The notes beneath the pieces are model-generated. The model was not told the origin of the DNA and searched no databases. It was given only the letters and a program-made list of their open reading frames with translations. Of a DNA stretch of 64,000 bases, positions 38,692 to 45,770 are shown piece by piece. Numbering within the stretch: position 1 is the first letter of the stretch; every line of letters starts with the position of its first letter. Made by a program: the position numbers and the translations under genes. Origin of the DNA: Sediminibacterium sp. TEGAF015 (GTDB taxonomy: Bacteria; Bacteroidota; Bacteroidia; Chitinophagales; Chitinophagaceae); contig NZ_AP026683.1 of assembly GCF_025997995.1 (NCBI RefSeq), positions 2,790,501 to 2,854,500 of the forward strand, written 5' to 3'.

Positions 38692-38771
38692 TTTAGTTGA
38701 TATTAAATGGAAAAATTTAAAGGGTGTCGGAAGCGTGTTTCTCGTAAAATCTGTTTCATAACTCAGTAGCA

Positions 38772-38990
38772 TTAAATTAAAAACTTGGTAATCAGCTCAA
38801 CGATATCGGCAATTTCCATTTGGTAATGCTTATCCGTCAAACCTTTTTTTGTTCTTAATCTATTCAATTTTGCAACTGCATCATTTAATAAATTAACGTC
38901 ACTCTCCGAAAGAGAACACTGGCTCTTTAAGACGATTTGTAATGTTTCTATCAAACCATCGATGTTTTGAAGTCTTTTTAATCGAGACAT
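38772..38990 (-). CDS. Small helical protein at the head of the RT operon
   Basis: The 72-residue protein begins MSRLKRLQNIDGLIETLQ and is almost entirely helical with heptad-like leucines. I do not recognise a family. It ends where a possible extended start of the XRE gene begins (TAATG), so it is probably cotranscribed with it. Its leader contains a hairpin with AATAAG/CTTATT arms. Confidence 0.6.
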   Translation of the reverse strand: MSRLKRLQNIDGLIETLQIVLKSQCSLSESDVNLLNDAVAKLNRLRTKKGLTDKHYQMEIADIVELITKFLI

Positions 38991-38999
38991 AATAAATAA

Positions 39000-39340
39000 G
39001 TTTTTTAGTTATTGGGGCACTATTGCTCCCTGCTTATTTAACAATAGCCAATTACTAAATGCGTAGACAATGTTCTCTATACACCACTTTAAAATCCCTG
39101 CTTCTTTTAAAACAACAAGAAGCATTCAAATCAATTCCAATAATATCTCATCTTCTGATATCCTTATGTAATCTCCATCAGTTATGACCTGATTAGGGGA
39201 TTGGGATATTTCGAGGGACAGATAAGAGGATTGACCCGAAACCCCAATGGGGTTGTTTAAATAATTAAACAAAAAAGTAAAGCTCCACTTAGTAATTAGC
39301 TTTCAAAACATCTTTTCAAAGAACTATGATGCAAATATAT
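39000..39340 (-). other. Structured region upstream of the RT operon, candidate retron RNA
   Basis: This gap holds several strong inverted repeats: GGGGCA/TGCTCC within AATAAG/CTTATT (about 39000-39039), TGCTTCTT/AAGAAGCA (39109-39124), AATCTCC-ATCAG/CTGAT-TA-GGGGATT (about 39170-39202), AACCCCA/TGGGGTT (about 39240-39254), and GTTTAA/TTAAAC (39255-39270). A perfect minus-strand -7 box TATATTTG lies at 39332-39339. The layout could encode an msr-msd RNA or a long attenuating leader. No msr guanosine or a1/a2 pair was assigned with confidence. Confidence 0.4.
39009..39125 (-). CDS. Possible 38-residue leader peptide
   Basis: A frame starting MLLVVLKEAGILKWC and ending NKQGAIVPQ lies just upstream of the small helical protein gene and shares its leader. 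It begins directly after an in-frame stop of another open stretch. Support is weak: no motif or clear start signal. It overlaps strong secondary structure, so the region may instead be a structured RNA. Confidence 0.25.
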   Translation of the reverse strand: MLLVVLKEAGILKWCIENIVYAFSNWLLLNKQGAIVPQ

Positions 39341-39453
39341 AAAAATATTTCTGACAGTTAATAAAAAATGTAAAAATATTTTTAAAATAATTATAACACT
39401 TCTCCAATATTCCCCAATTGCACTTGATTTTTGTCTATGGTAGCAAGATGTCA

Positions 39454-39488
39454 TTTGGCATTCAGTGGCACTATTTGGCGTTCAAAGG
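39454..39488 (+). repeat. Paired 15-bp repeats with 20-bp period, right copy
   Basis: TTTGGCATTCAGTGG (39454-39468) and TTTGGCGTTCAAAGG (39474-39488) repeat the motif seen at 32642-32676 with the same 20-bp period. They lie between the RT operon and the mobilization genes. Confidence 0.6.
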
Positions 39489-39566
39489 CGTGGTTGTAAA
39501 TAGCTGTTATTCAAATACTCTTGTCGAAATTTGTAATGGAAGCGGTTGGTCTTTTCGGCTAACCCC

Positions 39567-39590
39567 AATCCGTTTGCAAAACGGATTTTT
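39567..39590 (+). promoter_or_regulatory. Hairpin upstream of mobA
   Basis: AATCCGTTT and AAACGGATT pair perfectly (9 bp) around GCA and are followed by TTT. No plus-strand gene lies upstream, so it may attenuate the mobilization transcript or form part of the transfer origin. Confidence 0.6.
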
Positions 39591-39607
39591 CTGAACCCTT
39601 GTTCAGA

Positions 39608-39662
39608 GCAAGTTATCTTTTGAGGTACTTGAAATAAATTTCCGTACCTCAAAAGCACTTGC
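39608..39662 (+). other. Candidate transfer origin (oriT) palindrome
   Basis: CTTTTGAGGTAC (39617-39628) and GTACCTCAAAAG (39644-39655) pair perfectly, flanked by GCAAGT/ACTTGC. The dyad is about 55 bases upstream of the mobilization genes, where relaxase nick sites usually lie. A GC-rich GCCCTTGCAGGGGGC follows. The nic site itself is not identified. Confidence 0.5.
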
Positions 39663-39716
39663 CCTTGCAGGGGGCTGGAAACGGCTCCGAAGTCGCTCGT
39701 TTGTTTAAAATTTAAA

Positions 39717-40163
39717 ATGGATTTTATTATGGAAGAGAAAAACAGAAAACAGATTAGGAAAACAGGACGAAAACCAAAGATTGACCCTGCCGTCAATCGG
39801 TATTCCATCAACCTGAATGCACAGGATAATGCCAAGTTTCTTGCACTCTTTGACCAGTCAGAAATGAAAGTAATTGCTCATTTTATCACAGCCTGTATCT
39901 TTCAAAAGACGGTAAAAACCGTCAAAATTGATATGGATGCTATCGAATATCACGAAAAGTTGACCCGCTTTTTTAGCCAGTTCCGAGCAATCGGAACAAA
40001 TTATAATCAGATTGTGAAGATATTGTACCGAAATTTTTCAGAGAAAAAAGCAGGAACATACCTTTTTAAATTGGAAAAAGAAACGATAGAATTGGTAAAA
40101 GTTACTAAAAAAGTTATCCGTTTAACACAAGAATTTGAAGAAAAACATCTGAAAAAAGAGTAA
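39717..40163 (+). CDS. mobA: Mobilization accessory protein MobA-type (relaxosome)
   Basis: The 148-residue basic protein has an N-terminal KTGRKPKID segment and a ribbon-helix-helix-like start (NRYSINLNAQDNAKFLALF), then a helical region with GTNYNQIVKIL, as in MobC/MobA-type relaxosome proteins of Bacteroides conjugative elements. It would bind the transfer origin and assist the relaxase. Only four bases separate it from the relaxase gene. An ATG four codons downstream (39729) is an equally good start. Confidence 0.8.
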   Translation: MDFIMEEKNRKQIRKTGRKPKIDPAVNRYSINLNAQDNAKFLALFDQSEMKVIAHFITACIFQKTVKTVKIDMDAIEYHEKLTRFFSQFRAIGTNYNQIVKILYRNFSEKKAGTYLFKLEKETIELVKVTKKVIRLTQEFEEKHLKKE

Positions 40164-40167
40164 AGTT

Positions 40168-41430
40168 ATGATTGCAAAAATCGGAAAAGGGAGCAATATG
40201 TACGGTGCAATTTTGTACAATCAGCAGAAAGTGGACAGGGAAAACGGAGCGGTTTTGTTGCTGAACAAGATACCCGATACAATGAACGGCAGGTATTCCG
40301 TAGCGTATTTTAACAAGTGCTTTGAGCCATATCTATCGGCAAATATCAAAACAGAAAAGACGGTACGGCATATTTCGTTGAACCCCGACCCGAAAGACAA
40401 TGTAAGCGATGAACAATTTACGGAAATGGCCCAGGAGTATATGGAACGTATGGGCTACGGCAGTCAGCCTTATATCATTTTTAAACATACGGACATTGAC
40501 CGAACGCATATCCATATCGTTTCGACCTGTGTAGGCATTGACGGCAAGAAAATCCCCGATGATTACGACCACCCACGCTCAATGGCTATCTGTCGGGATT
40601 TGGAGCAGAAATACAACCTGCACAAAGCAACCGAGCAGGAGCAGAAACAAGCCGATAGAATTTTCAAAAAGGTAGAACAGCAGAAAGGCGATATTAAAAG
40701 CCAAATGGCTTCGGTAGTCCGTCATTTGCCAAAATATTACAGCTTTCCGACTATGGGAAGCTACAATGCCTTATTGTCACTTTTCAACATTACAGCAGAG
40801 GAAGTCAAAGGCGAACGTAACGGTCAGACGGTAAACGGATTGGTGTATGTAGCATTGGACGAGAACGGCAACAAGGTAAGCAATCCTTTCAAAGCATCGC
40901 TTTTCGGGAAAGAAACAGGCATTGCACAACTACAAAAGCACTTCGAGCAGTCCAAAGAGAAAATGAAAACCAACCCTGCAAGGTCAGTTCTAAAGAATAT
41001 CGTTGAATTGGCTATGTACACGACAAGCAACGAAATAGAATTTAGAAAACAATTGACCGAACACGGTATTAATACGGTTGTTCGCAGGAACGATAACGGA
41101 CGGATTTACGGTATAACTTTTATTGACCACGAAAGCCGAAGTGTTTGGAACGGTTCGGCTTTGGATAGAAACCTATCGGCAAATGTGTTTAATGATTGGT
41201 GGAACAACGGAAACAAGCCCGAATTGAAGATACAGGACAACCCTGTTTCCAATCCGAACACCATATATCACCAACCGACCAAAGACCTTTTCGAGTTTAT
41301 CTCGCAGGAACATTCTCACAATTTCGATATGGGATTGTTTAGCCTGTTACCTGATGTAAAAGGCGAGGATTACGAAGAAGAACAGTTTGCTATTCGGATG
41401 AAAAAAAAGAAGAAAGGGAGAAAATTGTAA
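40168..41430 (+). CDS. mobB: Relaxase MobB-type
   Basis: The 420-residue relaxase has the three-histidine metal site HxDxxxxHIH with His107, His114 and His116 (FKHTDIDRTHIHIVS) typical of the MobP family, an N-terminal region MIAKIGKGSNMYGAILYNQ, and a very basic tail. It nicks the transfer origin and pilots single-stranded DNA. The MobC/TraG coupling protein that usually follows in conjugative transposons is absent, so transfer would need helper functions. Confidence 0.9.
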   Translation: MIAKIGKGSNMYGAILYNQQKVDRENGAVLLLNKIPDTMNGRYSVAYFNKCFEPYLSANIKTEKTVRHISLNPDPKDNVSDEQFTEMAQEYMERMGYGSQPYIIFKHTDIDRTHIHIVSTCVGIDGKKIPDDYDHPRSMAICRDLEQKYNLHKATEQEQKQADRIFKKVEQQKGDIKSQMASVVRHLPKYYSFPTMGSYNALLSLFNITAEEVKGERNGQTVNGLVYVALDENGNKVSNPFKASLFGKETGIAQLQKHFEQSKEKMKTNPARSVLKNIVELAMYTTSNEIEFRKQLTEHGINTVVRRNDNGRIYGITFIDHESRSVWNGSALDRNLSANVFNDWWNNGNKPELKIQDNPVSNPNTIYHQPTKDLFEFISQEHSHNFDMGLFSLLPDVKGEDYEEEQFAIRMKKKKKGRKL

Positions 41431-41473
41431 GCCCTCCATTTCAGAGGAGTTGGATAGTATATTAAGTAAATTT

Positions 41474-42922
41474 TTATTCTTTCTCTAACTCCATCTTTAG
41501 AGCCTCAACAGCCTGTGTCAGTTCTTTTTCATCCATCGAAGCAAAACCAAACCGAAATGCGTTTTGTTCCGCATTCCACCTGATAATTTTAAACTGCGTA
41601 TTGGCAACAAGTCGGGCAATAGAATAGTCAGGGTTTAGTTTGATCCAGATAGACATTCCGCCTGTCGGCAACGTATAAGAAACGTACTTGCCTAATTTTT
41701 CTTTCATCAACGCATCTAAAAAATCTCTGCGTCCGTGATAACATTTCTTTGCCTTTTTCAGATGTCTTTTAAGTTCGCCTTCTTTTATCAATGTAGCCAA
41801 AGCATTCTGCATATAGCCATCGCCACCTACGTCTATTATTTTTCTGAAAGCCGTACATTGTTCGATAAAATTTTTTGGAGCTACCATAAAGCCCATACGT
41901 AAAGCAGGGTCTAATATCTTGGAAAATGAACCTATATAAATCACGTTTCCGTTGTGGTTGCCACTTGCCAAAGGTAAGTAAGGCGAGGAAGTATAATGAT
42001 AATCATAGTCGTAATCATCTTCAATAATCACAAAAGAATAGTGCTGAGATAGTTCTAACAGTTTCATTCTCCGGTCTATGCTTAATGTTACCGTTGTAGG
42101 GTAATGGTGGTGCGGAATGACATACACGGCATCAATTTTTTGACGTTTGCAAATCTTTTCAATAGCATCGGTATCAATACCTTTATCATCTACATTTACC
42201 TCGATGATTTTCGCTTCGGTTTCCTCAAATGTTTTATTGGCAACAGGATAATTAGGATTACCTACAATGATTTTAGACGAATGCTCTAAAAGCAGTTGGG
42301 CAGATAAATAAATGCTCATTTGTGCCCCGTGAGTAATCAAAATATTATCAACCGAAATATTTAACCCTCTTGTTTCAGACAAATAATTAACCAGCTCTTC
42401 CCGAAGTTTCAAAGTTCCCTGCGTTGTTCCAATGTTAGCATTTTTAATGGCGTATTTTTTTGAAGTAAGCGAACGGTATGTTTTCAACAAATCATCTATT
42501 GGCGATAATCTTACGTCAGGGTGTCCGTCATCAATAACAACATCAGGGTAAGAAATACCATTTTCGCCAAATGTATTTTCTTCGATAATTCTAAAAGGTA
42601 CATTCAAATCCTTTTCATAAGCAGTAACCGTATTGGGTTCGCCCCATTTTTGCGGTTTCAGCAGTGGGATATGTCCCGAAACGGCAACGTGCTTTCTCGG
42701 AACAATCATAATCCAATCTTGTGCGTCCAGTTCCTCGTAACCTGCAATCACAGTCTTACGGTGTACGCCCAATGTTTTGGCTAATTCACGGCTACTTGGC
42801 AGGTGCGTTCCAGCTTTCAAAGTACCGTTTCTGATAGCATTGATGATTGATATAGCAATCTGCCTGTAAACGGGAACTTTACTGTCTTTCTCTATAATGA
42901 TGATGTGTTCGTATGGCAACAT
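41474..42922 (-). CDS. MocR/PdxR-like GntR regulator with aminotransferase domain
   Basis: The 482-residue protein joins a GntR winged helix (15-80, SSRELAKTLGVHRKTVIAGYEEL) to a fold-type I aminotransferase-like domain with the PLP lysine Lys335 (YIGSFSKILDPALRMGF). MocR regulators sense PLP or amino-compound aldimines. It is divergent from a GNAT gene, and the gap contains repeated GGACTAC motifs suitable as operator. A later gene in this block encodes a YggS-type PLP protein, so a role in PLP or amine metabolism is plausible. Confidence 0.92.
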   Translation of the reverse strand: MLPYEHIIIIEKDSKVPVYRQIAISIINAIRNGTLKAGTHLPSSRELAKTLGVHRKTVIAGYEELDAQDWIMIVPRKHVAVSGHIPLLKPQKWGEPNTVTAYEKDLNVPFRIIEENTFGENGISYPDVVIDDGHPDVRLSPIDDLLKTYRSLTSKKYAIKNANIGTTQGTLKLREELVNYLSETRGLNISVDNILITHGAQMSIYLSAQLLLEHSSKIIVGNPNYPVANKTFEETEAKIIEVNVDDKGIDTDAIEKICKRQKIDAVYVIPHHHYPTTVTLSIDRRMKLLELSQHYSFVIIEDDYDYDYHYTSSPYLPLASGNHNGNVIYIGSFSKILDPALRMGFMVAPKNFIEQCTAFRKIIDVGGDGYMQNALATLIKEGELKRHLKKAKKCYHGRRDFLDALMKEKLGKYVSYTLPTGGMSIWIKLNPDYSIARLVANTQFKIIRWNAEQNAFRFGFASMDEKELTQAVEALKMELEKE

Positions 42923-42984
42923 TGTGGACTACCTTTTATCTATAAATTGGACTACAAATATAGTCCTGTTTGTAAATACTTTTG
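42923..42984 (+). promoter_or_regulatory. MocR operator region and GNAT promoter
   Basis: GTGGACTAC (42923-42931) and TTGGACTAC (42946-42954) are direct repeats, and the second forms an inverted pair GGACTA-N7-TAGTCC (42948-42966). A perfect -7 box TACTTTTG follows at 42977-42984, directing the GNAT gene. Mixed direct and inverted repeats are usual for MocR sites. Confidence 0.55.
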
Positions 42985-43011
42985 TTTGATAAATCAAAAT
43001 AGTTTTAAACA

Positions 43012-43458
43012 ATGGAGTACAACATCGAAAAAGTAGGTCTGAAAGATTTAGACACAACAGCAGAATTATTTAACCTTTATCGGGTTTTTTACCGCCAAGC
43101 GGACGATTATGAAAGATGCAAAAAATTCATAGAGGAACGCTTGAACAATGACCAATCACACATTTTTGTGGTGTATGCAGGCGACAAAGCAGTCGGATTT
43201 GTTCAGTTGTACAAACTGTATCATTACATCAAATTGGCAAAGCAATGGTTGTTGAGCGATTTGTTTGTTCATCCCGATTATCGTGGCAAAGGGCTTTCGG
43301 TGGCATTGATAGACAGAGCAAAACAATGGTGTGATGAAACAGGAGCTTGCGGATTGATGCTTGAAACCGAAAAAACAAACGATATTGGCAACAAGCTCTA
43401 TCCACGTTGCGGTTTTGAATATGACGGCAATCACAATTATTACTATTGGTGGAAATAA
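43012..43458 (+). CDS. GNAT-family N-acetyltransferase, MocR-divergent
   Basis: The 148-residue protein is a single GNAT domain with the acetyl-CoA motif HPDYRGKGLSVALIDRAK near residues 90-106 and a C-terminal CGFEYDGNHNYYYWWK. It would transfer acetyl groups to a small amine. It is divergent from and probably controlled by the MocR regulator, and it ends in a strong terminator. Substrate is unknown. Confidence 0.88.
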   Translation: MEYNIEKVGLKDLDTTAELFNLYRVFYRQADDYERCKKFIEERLNNDQSHIFVVYAGDKAVGFVQLYKLYHYIKLAKQWLLSDLFVHPDYRGKGLSVALIDRAKQWCDETGACGLMLETEKTNDIGNKLYPRCGFEYDGNHNYYYWWK

Positions 43459-43465
43459 CGGACAA

Positions 43466-43527
43466 GGCGGACTTAACCCTGTTGGATAATTTCATATTCC
43501 ACAGGGTTAATCGGTTCGCCTTTTTTA
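43466..43527 (+). terminator. Rho-independent terminator after the GNAT gene
   Basis: TTAACCCTGT and ACAGGGTTAA pair perfectly, extended by GGCGGAC/GTTCGCC with a wobble, and end in six T residues. It separates the GNAT gene from the tRNA-like sequence. Confidence 0.88.
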
Positions 43528-43535
43528 CAAAAATG

Positions 43536-43606
43536 GTCGGGTGGTTGAGTGGTTAGACAAGGGTACGCAATACCTTTCACAGTGGTTCAAATCCATTCCC
43601 GACCTC
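43536..43606 (+). tRNA. tRNA-like gene, anticodon position GCA (Cys-like)
   Basis: The sequence folds as a class I tRNA: perfect 7-bp acceptor GGTCGGG/CCCGACC, a short D-stem with G-G in the loop, anticodon stem AGGGT/ACCTT, T-arm AGTGG/CCATT with loop TTCAAAT. The anticodon loop ACGCAAT gives GCA but with C at position 33 instead of the universal U, so decoding ability is doubtful. CCA is not encoded. It sits inside the mobile element, 15 bases before an AAA ATPase gene. It may be an element-borne tRNA, a degenerate copy or an integration-site remnant. Confidence 0.6.
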
Positions 43607-43621
43607 AATTTTATTTTTTGA

Positions 43622-44341
43622 ATGAACGTATTTGACCTTATTATAAACGACAAAGAACAGGTAGCTTTAAACGATATATTTCTTGATGAAGCCAACAGGC
43701 AAAAGTTTGAACAGCTTATTAAGGAGCATAAATTTATCGAGGAATTAAACCAATACGGACTGCCTGTAAACAACAAAGTATTGCTTCACGGCAATTCGGG
43801 TTGTGGCAAAACGATGACTGCCAAAGCCATAGCACAGGCATTGGGTAAAAATATCCTTATCCTCAATTTGAGCAATGTAGTCTGTTCACGCATTGGCGAA
43901 ACATCGCAGAATATCAAACAGATATTTGACAAAGCAGGCAGGGAAAAAGCCGTTTTGTTTTTAGACGAGTTTGACCAAATCGGAAAAGCAAGGGGCAACG
44001 ATGATAAAGACGTAGGCGAAATGCGGAGATTAGTAAACACTTTAATACAGTTGATAGACTATTATCCTGAAAAAGCATTGTTGTTATGTGCCACCAATCA
44101 CGCTGAAATTATTGACACAGCTTTGTTAAGACGGTTTCAGTTACGGATAAATTTTCAAATGCCTATTCAACAGGTTTTAGACGAGTATTACAACAAACTG
44201 TTATCCCGATTTCCAACGGAATTGCATAGCATAGAACGTATATATAATATTTCATTTGCCGAAGCCAAAGACCACACGTTTACATCAGTAAAATCGGTAC
44301 TGATAAAAGAATTGGAAGAAAAATCAATCTGCAATAAATAG
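43622..44341 (+). CDS. AAA+ ATPase, paralogue of the subtilase-linked ATPase
   Basis: The 239-residue ATPase has Walker A GNSGCGKT (57-64), Walker B FLDEFDQIGK, sensor ATNH and arginine finger LRRF. It matches the 35246 ATPase in order and spacing (shared LNQ-GLPV-NK-LLxG and GETSxN blocks) but lacks that protein's N-terminal helical region. It has no adjacent protease. It starts 15 bases after the tRNA-like gene and precedes a GNAT gene by 31 bases. Confidence 0.88.
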   Translation: MNVFDLIINDKEQVALNDIFLDEANRQKFEQLIKEHKFIEELNQYGLPVNNKVLLHGNSGCGKTMTAKAIAQALGKNILILNLSNVVCSRIGETSQNIKQIFDKAGREKAVLFLDEFDQIGKARGNDDKDVGEMRRLVNTLIQLIDYYPEKALLLCATNHAEIIDTALLRRFQLRINFQMPIQQVLDEYYNKLLSRFPTELHSIERIYNISFAEAKDHTFTSVKSVLIKELEEKSICNK

Positions 44342-44372
44342 GAATAAAATAATAACGATATAAATCAGACAA

Positions 44373-44858
44373 ATGAAAAACGAAATAATAATCAGAGAAA
44401 TGAAAGAGCAAGATGTTCCTGAACTCTTACGGTTAATGGAAGGGATTGTTTTGTTTGAGGGCGATACCGATTTTAGCCTTTCGGAAAGCGACTTATTGAG
44501 CAGAGGGTTTGGAAAAAATCCACAATTTGGTGCTATTGTTGCAGATGCAGGCAATAACAAACTTGTGGGTATAGCCGTTCACTATATCATCCCCTTTATG
44601 CACACCCTAAAGCCCTCATTAATGCTCAAATGGCTGTATGTTGATTCCAATCAAAGAGGGAACAACATCGGTAAAAGATTGCTCAAGGGTCTTGCACAAT
44701 ATGCCTTAAATAATGGATATAAAAAGTTCAATTGGTTTGTACTTGGCAATAACGTTGATGCCCAAAAATTTTATATAAGTTTGGGAGCAAAACCAGATGA
44801 TAAATGGATACGGTGGACAATTACACCTGAAAAAATGGCTGTATTGGCAGACCGATAA
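44373..44858 (+). CDS. GNAT-family N-acetyltransferase (diamine-type-like)
   Basis: The 161-residue GNAT protein has the motif WLYVDSNQRGNNIGKRLLKGLAQYA (in segments, near residues 89-113) and the C-terminal NVDAQKFYISLGA. The start EIIIREMKEQDVPELLRLM resembles diamine or ribosomal-protein acetyltransferases. It lies 18 bases before the YggS-type gene, so the two are probably cotranscribed. The substrate cannot be read from sequence. Confidence 0.87.
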   Translation: MKNEIIIREMKEQDVPELLRLMEGIVLFEGDTDFSLSESDLLSRGFGKNPQFGAIVADAGNNKLVGIAVHYIIPFMHTLKPSLMLKWLYVDSNQRGNNIGKRLLKGLAQYALNNGYKKFNWFVLGNNVDAQKFYISLGAKPDDKWIRWTITPEKMAVLADR

Positions 44859-44876
44859 TCTTTAATTATTGAAAGT

Positions 44877-45611
44877 ATGAACGAAGAAATTTTACAAAAC
44901 ATTGCCGTCATACAAGAGCGGATAAACAACGCCTGTAAGGAAAACGGCAGAAGCCCTAAAGACGTAAAATTGCTACTGGCAACCAAAACCGTTCCTGCGG
45001 AGCGTATCAAAATCGCGTTGCAGGCAGGGCAAACATTGATAGCCGAAAACAAAGTGCAGGAACTCAAAGAAAAATACGAAGCATTGAACGATGTTCCGCA
45101 TACCAATCATTTCATCGGGCATCTGCAAACTAATAAAATCAAAGACCTTTTGAAATATGATGTTTCCTGTATCCAATCGCTTGACCGTTTGGATTTGGCA
45201 GAAAAATTACACCAACGCTTACAGTTTGAAAGCAAGACCGTAGAAGTTTTGATACAGGTAAATACTTCCTTTGAAGAAAGCAAATTTGGTGCAAGCCCCG
45301 ACAATGCCATTGAATTGGTAAAACAGGTTGCACAGTTGGAAACCTTGAAAATTAAGGGGCTGATGACAATAGGATTATTCAGTGCCGAAACCGAAAAAGT
45401 GCGTAAATGTTTCCGATTGCTTAAAGATATTCAACAAAAAATCATCACTCTAAACATTCCTAACGTAGAAATGCAGGAATTATCAATGGGTATGAGTGGC
45501 GATTTGGAAACTGCCATTGCAGAGGGAGCAACCATTATAAGAGTGGGTACGGCTATTTTCGGGCAAAGGATTTATCCCGATAGTTATTATTGGGATGAAA
45601 ACATAAAATAA
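44877..45611 (+). CDS. yggS: YggS/PROSC-family PLP homeostasis protein
   Basis: The 244-residue TIM-barrel protein has the PLP lysine Lys37 (LLLATKTVP) and the family signature ELSMGMSGDLETAI with IRVGTAIFG near the C-terminus. YggS proteins bind PLP and maintain vitamin B6 balance without known catalysis. A chromosomal copy is normally present, so this element-borne copy is an extra. Its link with a MocR regulator fits PLP-related cargo. Confidence 0.92.
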   Translation: MNEEILQNIAVIQERINNACKENGRSPKDVKLLLATKTVPAERIKIALQAGQTLIAENKVQELKEKYEALNDVPHTNHFIGHLQTNKIKDLLKYDVSCIQSLDRLDLAEKLHQRLQFESKTVEVLIQVNTSFEESKFGASPDNAIELVKQVAQLETLKIKGLMTIGLFSAETEKVRKCFRLLKDIQQKIITLNIPNVEMQELSMGMSGDLETAIAEGATIIRVGTAIFGQRIYPDSYYWDENIK

Positions 45612-45615
45612 CCGT

Positions 45616-45756
45616 ATGGAACAATTTTACCACGACACGCTGAACAAATTAGAAACGGCAATCAACGAATTGGAGATTGATGTTGATAGCCCTATACAAC
45701 ACTTATTTTTTGGTGTTTTAGCGCTTGCAATAGTCTTCCTACGAGAAGTACAGTAA
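45616..45756 (+). pseudogene. Truncated RteC-like N-terminal fragment
   Basis: A 46-residue frame begins MEQFYHDTLNKLETAINELE and continues IDVDSPIQ, resembling the start of RteC proteins, and then changes to an unrelated hydrophobic tail (FGVLALAIVFLREVQ). It lies four bases after yggS and 14 bases before the intact rteC, suggesting a recombination remnant. Confidence 0.5.
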
Positions 45757-45770
45757 ATAAACTAACAAAA

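Noticed and set aside
39129-39310. Minus-strand open stretch with FNYLNNPIGVSG and TDGDYIRISEDEILLEL
   Set aside because: It reads like protein but has no ATG or GTG start and coincides with strong hairpins; kept only as a note in case it is a gene remnant.
43525-43776. Minus-strand frame covering the tRNA-like gene
   Set aside because: Its peptide (GMDLNHCERY) is the usual antisense translation of a tRNA T-arm.
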